In this document: positions 57,061-64,000 of the stretch, piece after piece | How the letters are laid out: each line of letters begins with the position of its first letter | Numbering within the stretch: the first letter of the stretch is position 1 | Assembly: GCA_006176705.1 (NCBI GenBank) | Contig: QRFJ01000294.1 | Coordinates: 1-64,000 of the forward strand | DNA length: 64,000 nucleotides | Reading direction: 5' to 3' | From: Cocos nucifera | Taxonomy: Eukaryota; Streptophyta; Magnoliopsida; Arecales; Arecaceae | The notes under the pieces: model-generated | What the model was told of the DNA's origin: nothing | What the model saw: the letters and a program-made list of their open reading frames with translations, nothing else | Databases searched by the model: none | Made by a program: the position numbers and the translations under genes

Positions 57061-59669
57061 GAAAGAAGCAAGCAATTACTGGGCAAGGTATTTATATGAT
57101 AACTCCTTGCAATTTCTCTATTTATGATATTATTAACTGGATATTGGATACCAGTAGCCCTTATCATATTCGCAATTCATTGTAGGGGTTGCAGGTCAGT
57201 AGGAGATTCAAGCAAGATGAACAATTTTTGAACGTTTGAAATGGAAGATCAATTCTAGTTCTAGCTATAAAAATTCTGATACATGTATTTGAGTCCCATA
57301 CCGTTGTTTTTAGTGATTGTCATTTTTGTCTCAATTTCTTTTTGAATGTTATTTCTATAGGCCTTCTGGCCAAAAATGATTATGAAATATTAATAAAGAA
57401 ATAGGTTTGTAATATCATTATGAATGGTGTTTTTATTTTTTGTGGATATTTAAACAATTATGTGTATATGCTATCACAACCTGTTAACATAGTCTATTCA
57501 ACTAGCAAGCATCTTAGATTAGATAGTGTGTCAGATATCTATTTATGGCACTATAGGCTAGGTCATATAAACAAGAACAGGATAAATAGATTGACTCAAG
57601 AGAAAATTCTCGAAGTTAGTGATAGTGAATCGCTTTCAACCTATGAGTCCTATCTTCTTGGTAAAATAACTAAGTCATCTTTTACTAAAAAAGATGAAAG
57701 AGCCACTAAGCTCTTAGGTCTAGTACATACTGATATATGTGGATCAATGAGCACAAGTGCCAGAGGTGGATATTTCTACTTCACTACTTTCACAGATGAT
57801 CTATTTAGATATAGATATGTCTATCTGATGAAACACAAGTCGGATTTATTTAAAATATTCAAACGATTCTGAAGTGAAGTAGAAGAACAAACTATGAAGA
57901 GTATCAAAACTCTTCAATCTGATCGAGGAGGAGAATATTTTTTTGGTGAGTTTCTCATATATCTAGGAGAGAATGAGATTCTCTCCCAATGGACCCCTCC
58001 AGAAATATCATAGCATAATGGTATGTCTGAAAAGAGGAATCGGACTCTGTTAGACATGGTCCAATCCATTGTGGGCTTTGCTAGCTTGCCAATATCCTTC
58101 TGGCGATATGCACTCGAATCGACTTATTATCTATTAAATAGGATTCTAAGTAAGTCTGTAATTAAGACTCCATATGAGATATGGATAGGACGTAGGCTAG
58201 CACTTTCATACCTTAAGATTCGAGGGTGCTCGGCTTATGTCAAACGGTTAGTTATAGATAAACTTGGACCTAAGTCTGATAAGTGCACGTTTATAGGATA
58301 CCCAAAAGAGATCAAAGGATACTATTTCTACCATGCTGATGAACAAAAGGTGTTCGTAAGCCTTAAGACAACCTTTTTGGAAAAGAAGTTCCTTGGTGAA
58401 GGAGCTGTTGCCTCTATGATTGAACTTGATGATGTTCAGCAGGCAGAAAAACCAACACCTGTAGCTGAACTTGAGTCGAATTTGACTAGATCAAATCCAG
58501 AGCCTAGTGTACCTATACTATTAAGACTATCCGATAGAGTACCACATCATCTGGATAGATACTATGATTTTTTGGTTCAAGATGGTGATCCCATCAAACT
58601 CGATGAGAACGATAAGGATTCGATCACATATATGGGTGCTATGCAGAGATCTGATTCTAAGAAATGGCTTAAGGCCATGAAATCCAAAATGGAGTCCATG
58701 AAGGTCAATGATGTATGGACATTGATTGACCCATCTGAAGGGATTAAATCCATTGGATGTAAATTGGTCTTCAAAAGGAAAAGGGGTGCAAACGGAAAGC
58801 TGGAGATCTATAAAGTCCATCTGATTGCCAAGGGATATCGTCAACGTTATGGTATTGACTATGACGAGATGTTCTCTCATTTGGTAATGCTCAAATCTAT
58901 TCGGATAATGCTTGCGATAGCTGCCTATCTGGACTATGAGATCTGCTAGATGGATATGAAGATAGCTTTTTTAAATGGAGAGCTGATCGAAGAGATGTAT
59001 GTGATACAACCTGAGTGGTTCACATCCACAGATGAGTCCAAGGTATGCAAGCTTCAGAGATCCATTAATGGATTGAAGTAGGCATCTTGGAGTTGGAACA
59101 TGCATTTTGATAAGGTGATCAAAATATATAGCTTCAATAAAGAATAGAGAAGAGCCCTGCATTTACAAATGGACAAATGGTCTAGTAGTGGTATTCCTTA
59201 TCTTGTACGTGGATGACATTCTTTTAATCGAGAATGACATCTTCAAACTGTAGGAAATAAAAGTCTGGTTGTCATCATAGTTCTCTATGAAGGACTTGGG
59301 TGAAGCATCCTATATCCTAAAGATGAAGATCTATAGGGATAGATCTAAAAGGATGCTTGGGTTATCCCAGTCCAATATACAGATACTATGCTGAAGAGGT
59401 TTAGCTTGAATAATTTCAAAAAGGACTATCGCCTGATAGGCCATGAAATTTCTTCCTCTAAGAAGGATTGTTCGATAACTCCTGAAGAGAGAGAATGTAT
59501 GAGTAAAGTTCCATATGCTTTGACAGTGGGATTTATCATGTATGCCATGACATGTACGAGACTAGATATGGTATACTTACTAGCAGTAGTGAGTAGATAC
59601 CAATCTGACCTTGAAAAAAATTACTAAAAAGTGGTTAAAACTATCCTTAAGTATTTGAGAAATACTAAG
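57061..59669 (+). pseudogene. C pol: protease, integrase, RT, RNase H start
   Basis: Protease site DTSSPYHI near 57150 lacks the Gly of D-T/S-G. Integrase: 57420-57872 has LWHYRLGHINKNRINRLTQ, with the zinc site Cys pair replaced (YESY), TDICGSM instead of TDVCGP, then stops. The 308-codon frame 58023-58949 runs from the end of the integrase domain through RT, with YMGAMQRSDSKKW and VNDVWTLIDPSEGIKSIG. RT continues in short frames with the catalytic LYVDDILLIEN near 59200-59230. The last C-type sequence is LKYLRNTK at about 59645-59668; then it changes to D. Confidence 0.85.
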
Positions 59670-61130
59670 AAATAAACCCAATAACCATCCAATAATTGAA
59701 ACTAAATGAGTTTATAGAAATAAACTAGATGAGCATAGCACTATTATTAGGAACAAAGATAGATTAGTGGCAAAAGGATATAACTAAGAGGAAGACATTG
59801 ATTTTAATAAAATTTTTGCCCCAGTAGCTGGATTAGAAGCAACTAGACTATTACTTGTATTTGCATGTTTTATGAACTTCAAATTATATTAAATGGATGT
59901 AAAAAGTGTATTTCTTAATAGTTATATAGCTGAAGAAGTGTATGTTGAACAACCACTTGATTTTGAAAATCATATCTTTCCAAATCATATATTTAAATTA
60001 TATAAGACTTTATATGGATTAAAACAAGCTTCACGTGCATGGTATGAGAGATTAAATAAATTCTTGCTAGATAATGAATTTACTAAAAAAAATATTGATA
60101 AAATCTTATTCTTAAAAAGAAAAGATGATAATTTATTGATTGTACATTTTTTTGTGGATGATATCATTTTTTATGCTACTAATGAATCTCTTTATCAAGA
60201 ATTTGCCAAGCTTATGTAGGATGAGTTCGAGAGGAGTATGATGGGAGAGTTAAATTTTTTTCTTGGACTCTAAATAAAGCAAAGTAAAGAAGAAATCTTC
60301 ATCAAGTAAACAAAATATACAAGAGAGATACTTAAGAAGTTTGGGATGGAGACCTCAAGACCAATTGACATACCCATGAGTACATCTTGCAAACTTGATA
60401 AAGATGAAAAGGATATGAAAGTAGATACTAAATTATATAGAGGTATCATAGACTCACTTCTTTATCTTACTGTAAGTAGATCAGATATTATATTCAGTGT
60501 ATGTATGTGTACTAGATATCAATCAGATCCTAGAGAATCTCATATGCTTGCTATTAAAAAAATCTTTTGATACCTATCAAGAATAATTAATATCGGATTA
60601 TGGTATGATAGATCTTCATAATTTGAATTAATAGGATACTCTGATGTAGATTTTGCTGGATATAAACTTGATAGAAAAAGCACTAGTGGTACATATCAAT
60701 TTATTGGAGTTAATTTGATTTTATGATTTAGCAAGAAATAAAACTCAGTAGCATTATCTACAGTCGGGGCTGAATATATTGCTGCTGAAAGTTGTTGTGT
60801 TCAAATCATATGGATCAAACAGTAATTTGAAAACTTTCATTTCAAACTTAACAAAATCTCAATAAAATGTGATAACACAAGTATATTTAACTTAACCAAA
60901 AATCTAATTCAACATTCAAGATCTAAACACATTGAAATAAGGCATCATTTTATAAGAGATCACGTACAAAATAATGATGTGGTACTTGAATTTATTTATA
61001 CTAATAAATAATTAGCTGATATATTCATAAAATCTCTTAATGAAGAAAGATTCAATATCATTAGAAGAGAATTAGGACTTTACTATCAACAGAACAAATC
61101 TCATTTGTATAACTCAAAATAAGCAAAATT
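59670..61130 (+). pseudogene. Sirevirus D: RT and RNase H
   Basis: Begins mid-RT with NKPNNHPIIETK, then LVAKGYN, FAPVAGLEATRLLL, LYGLKQASRAWYERLNKF, VHFFVDDIIF (catalytic site, near 60150), GELNFFLGL, IDIPMSTSCKLDKDEK, SLLYLTVSRSDIIFSV, and the RNase H with GYSDVDFAGYKLDRKSTSGT and ALSTVGAEYIAAES. One frame is largely kept, with about ten stops, most of them TAG, TAA or TGA where a Q, W or R would be expected. The domain content is more complete than in E. Confidence 0.85.
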
Positions 61131-61489
61131 AAATTTAAAGAATCAATTTTGAATGCATAATCAATGATCAATATTAAGAAAAATATCTGGATATTGTTTG
61201 AATATCAAATTTTCTTTGAAACTTTAAAAGTTTTAGAACTTATGCTTAAGTAAACTCGAGCAACTTGTTGAAAAACACAAGTCAACTCAAGGGTCGGGGC
61301 TGCATGCGATTAAAACCGACCTGTGGCTATTCACAATGCCCTAGAACCCCTTTGAAACATCGAGCAGAGAGTCCCTTGTCCCCTTAAACTCCCTCAAACA
61401 GTATCTAGTTGCATCTTTACCCTCCATTTCCTTAAAATCATTAGATTAGAGGTCAGATTGGATTCAAGATGGTATAGGAGAAGGGGAGT
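61131..61489 (+). other. D: spacer between pol and the extra ORF
   Basis: No gene. It contains an Ile/Phe-rich stretch and a GC-richer block (61290-61350). It is the counterpart of 18538-19140 in E. Confidence 0.4.
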
Positions 61490-62194
61490 GTGCGAAAAGT
61501 TGGTGCAACTCGAATTACTAAGGAAAGAAAAAGAAGAAGGAAAACTAGGATGGAACGAGTGGCATTCCAACCTTTAGAACCTCAACAACCTTTCAAGCAA
61601 CCCATTCAAGAAGAACCCCATCCTAACCAAGGTATTGCAGAATCACGTCCTCCACCACCCTCTCTTGTAGGTAGAATGGCCACTAGAGCAATAGCAATGG
61701 GGAGAAGGATTGACTTTGATTTCTTTGAGAGTTATAATTTTTCTATTGGGACTTAGATTGATAGGATGGGATGGAGAAACTTTTGCATTATGAACATTCC
61801 TATGTACTTTAAGTTAGTTAGAGAATTTTATGAAAATCTTAAAAGAGAAACTTGTGAGATTGCAACAACTATAAATGAAGTCCAACTCAAAGTTTCAGAG
61901 AAAAGTTTGGCAAAATTTTTTAGGATCACTGGACAATGATTTATACCTGACAGATTGTCTAACAAAAAGGAGGGACTGAGGCTAATTGTGGGCAGAGATG
62001 ATATTGTAGGAGATATTCTAGCACCCACCTTATCTGTACAGATGAGAGTACTGCATCACATTATTGATGGAATTTTTATTCCAAAATTAGGTAGACATAA
62101 TTTTGTCTTTAAGAGGGAATTGTGCATGATGTACCATGTGAAGGGAAATCCTGATTTCCCAGTCCAGGTTCGTCCAGATCTGATTAGATCAAGA
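61490..62194 (+). pseudogene. Extra (envelope-position) ORF of Sirevirus D, 'putative plant transposon protein' domain
   Basis: A single frame of about 235 codons with two in-frame stops (TAG at 61754, TGA at about 61940). An N-terminal basic region (KERKRRRKTRMERV) is followed by Pro/Gln-rich sequence, then MGWRNFCIMNIPMYFKLVRE and FYENLKRE, a pattern of the Pfam 'putative plant transposon protein' family. Later, SVQMRVLHHIIDGIFIPKLG matches SIEIRVLHHIVCTIFFSRAG in E (18040-17980). The two copies therefore share one ancestral gene downstream of pol. Function not known. Confidence 0.7.
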
Positions 62195-62335
62195 GATATA
62201 TTTCAAAAATTTTTTCTTGATCTTAATCAGATCTTGATATATTTCAGATCTGATTCTTATTATTTTAATAAATAAAATAAAATAAGATAAATTAAATCAA
62301 ATTCAATTTACCTGATTTGGGTAATCCTATTACCC
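62195..62335. other. Short AT-rich stretch with small palindromes, between D and LTR X
   Basis: AATCAGATCT (62225-62234) and AGATCTGATT (62246-62255) form a perfect inverted pair. Immediately before the LTR is GGTAATCCTATTACC, also palindromic. I see no gene and cannot say whether it is host DNA or a remnant of D. Confidence 0.4.
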
Positions 62336-64000
62336 TGTAGATGATCCTGATTGCAGCGGAAGGTTCTGGATCTTAGCCACGCAAGCGCCTGGCCTCTACC
62401 GGTATCCACTTGGGTTGGATCTGGAGATCCTCTTCTTCTCTATCACACCTCCAAAAATCAGATCTGGATCTGATCTGGAGGATCTTCAAAACTCTTTTGA
62501 AGATCTGCAGTCATCCTTTTGCAGCAGCGCAGCCTTCTTGCTTTTGATCGCCTTTCCTTGATCTGAATCGCACCAACCAAGGTCCAAAACTCCTTTTGGA
62601 CGTGGAGAGCAAGGGGAGAAGAGACTATGGCATGGAGGAAGGAGGGGAGAGGCAGCCTTGGGGCATGGGAAATCTCATTAGAATTAGGGTTGAGTTGGCG
62701 CAGGGTCTTATTTATAGACTCTTGTGATCCAACTCCTCTTCTTCCCAACCAATCACAACCCTTTGTGAAATCAGATCTAAATCTGATTGGTGGGAATAGA
62801 GTCCCCTGGATTCCTCCTTAGAGGGTGCCTAAGACCAGTCAAAGTTGGATTCTTAGTAGAACTCTAATTGGAATCCAAAAGGGAGATGGAGTCCTTGTCC
62901 AACAAGGACTCCTAGGCGCCTCCTACTTGGGCTCACGCCACCCTTGGCGTGCGCCCTTCTCCTTGCCAGGTTCTGGCAGGGGGACAGGCCCCCACCAGCT
63001 CTCCAATAGGTGCATGACATGTGGTCAAAAGTCAAAGTGTCAATGGTCAACGTTTGACCAGTCAAAGGTAGACTTTTGACCAAAGTCAAAGAACAAGAAA
63101 TGGCAGGTGACCAAAAATGGCAGGTAATGTCTTACAAAATAAGACAACCTTTTCTGACTTAGACAACCTCTAGTCAGACCATATGAAGGCCTCTGATTGA
63201 GCACAAACTCCTTTGGCTCAGTCAGGACAACTTATTTATGATAGCAAAAGAAGAACGTTAGGTTCAATCGAGTGCTAGCACGATTTTCCTTGAACCTAAT
63301 TGAATCTCATTCAGATCAATTGAACTAGATCAGTTCAATTGATGATCACCAGATTCAAACCCTTGTTTGTGTGACCCAGTTAGGTTCAGTTCTGTATGGT
63401 AATGGGATATGTCATGATCTCTATCATCGACATCATCGAAACCTTTCGATGGATCAGAACTCTTCTGATTCGAACAGCTAGAATGATTGATCATCTAAAT
63501 CATTCTAATTGCTCCCAAAATCCACCAGTGACACCTAGCAGTATATGGTGGCAACCCATCAGAGCTGAATGCGAACCTCTTGGTGCAGCTACCTGTGTGA
63601 TTAAGTTCTTCTATCTTGAGCCCCGATCAGATTAGGGTTAAGGTGAACTCGTCAAACCCTAGTCTCTGTCATATGATGTAATCATTCGATTCGAGTCCAA
63701 TGTGAAAATCTAAATAGAAACTCTTTCTATTATTTCACTCTGCCATGGCCATGGGCTTCTGGACTTGATTCTCATGATCATCATAGGGCTGCTCCTCTAC
63801 CACCGAGGTAGATAGATTCCATCTTGATGCAATCCAGTTCCTACAATGAACATGCTATAGCCAACATACACCTCAGGGTTCCATATGGCTAGGAGACCGA
63901 GTAATGGTGTAGTCAAACTATAACACCCTCAAGGTGAACTGCCGATGCATCTCAGGTCAAAGAACCAGACACACTACTGCAGCATCGAGTCAGTCATTGA
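62336..64000 (-). repeat. LTR 'X', second copy, runs off the window
   Basis: The left end is TGTAGATGATCC (minus-strand LTR end TCTACA, matching the TGTTAG start seen at 9046). Collinear with 6206 to about 7870, including the AAGCGCCTGGCCTCTACC block and the GATATGTCATGATCTCTATC block. No primer-binding site follows its inner end, so it is a 3' LTR or solo LTR, or its internal end is lost. ORFs at 62458-62748 and 62825-63089 are fortuitous. Confidence 0.75.
62707..62716 (-). promoter_or_regulatory. TATA box candidate in LTR X
   Basis: On the minus strand the sequence is TATAAATAAG. In the first copy (near 6560) the equivalent reads GTAAATAAAC, i.e. changed. Confidence 0.4.

Larger units (their letters stand above)
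41485..59669 (+). mobile_element. Copia element C, with element F nested in its 5' LTR; 3' end missing
   Basis: A plus-strand element with a 5' LTR (41485-43472 plus 53812-54309), a Met-tRNA primer site, leader, gag and pol. It stops inside RNase H at about 59669. Its own 3' LTR is absent. The five bases before the LTR are GAGGC (41480-41484); no copy of that sequence was found at the far side because the 3' end is lost. It inserted into gag of element B. Confidence 0.85.
59670..62194 (+). mobile_element. Sirevirus-type fragment D
   Basis: A plus-strand fragment of the same lineage as E, starting inside RT and running through RNase H, a spacer and the extra ORF. Both LTRs, gag, protease and integrase are missing. 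The right end near 62194 is approximate. Confidence 0.75.

Noticed and set aside
6202..62336. Idea that the two LTR X copies are the two ends of one giant element containing everything between
   Set aside because: The inner end of the right copy lacks a primer-binding site, and no internal sequence of an X element was found next to either copy. Two independent insertions are simpler.
62458..63089. Frames of 84-96 codons at the right edge
   Set aside because: They lie in LTR X, and the first copy of the LTR (6300-7000) does not keep them open.

Overview
The window looks like repeat-dense nuclear DNA of a flowering plant. It has long AT-rich tracts, plant-type LTR retrotransposons (Ty1/copia, a Sirevirus-type copia, Athila-type Ty3/gypsy) and a plant CACTA (En/Spm) transposon. 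I see no bacterial operon, intact host gene, tRNA, rRNA or CRISPR array. The element types suggest a monocot, possibly a palm, but that is a guess. Almost every coding stretch is broken by stops or frameshifts, so the window reads as old nested heterochromatin.

Left part, 1-14674. A minus-strand Athila-like element (window start to 6201) carries only a broken gag. It sits in a minus-strand LTR 'X' (6202-9046) that contains a ~767-bp tandem duplication. A broken plus-strand gene-like remnant with apparent introns follows (9055-10870). Then comes copia element A, minus strand (about 10880-14674), with its 3' LTR and reverse transcriptase/RNase H remnants.

Middle, 14675-41484. A Sirevirus-type element E, minus strand (14675 to ~22130), cuts A. 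It has a 3' LTR, several polypurine tracts, an extra ORF downstream of pol, and a decayed pol. Copia element B, minus strand (~22135-41484), adjoins E's protease region. B is split by a CACTA transposon (24893-38279, 3-bp target duplication CCT/CTT). The CACTA is itself split by a second Athila-like element (26328-33681, target duplication CTCTC). The CACTA holds a ~1-kb hairpin, a strongly strand-biased pyrimidine/purine block and a decayed plant En/Spm ORF.

Right part, 41485-64000. Plus-strand copia element C (LTR start 41485) interrupts B's gag. Its 5' LTR is split by a complete element F of the same family (43473-53806, target duplication GTCTC). C's internal region runs to ~59669, where it joins abruptly to a plus-strand Sirevirus fragment D (RT, RNase H and the same extra ORF, to ~62194). 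From 62336 a second copy of LTR X, minus strand, runs off the window.

Nested insertions imply this order, oldest first: A, E, B, then independently CACTA followed by Athila-2, and C followed by F. None of the elements appears able to move by itself. The most unusual items are the extra ORF shared by the two Sirevirus copies, the hairpin-bearing CACTA with its GC-skewed block, and the 2.5-kb copia LTRs with a self-nested copy. I did not find a clearly new enzymatic system.
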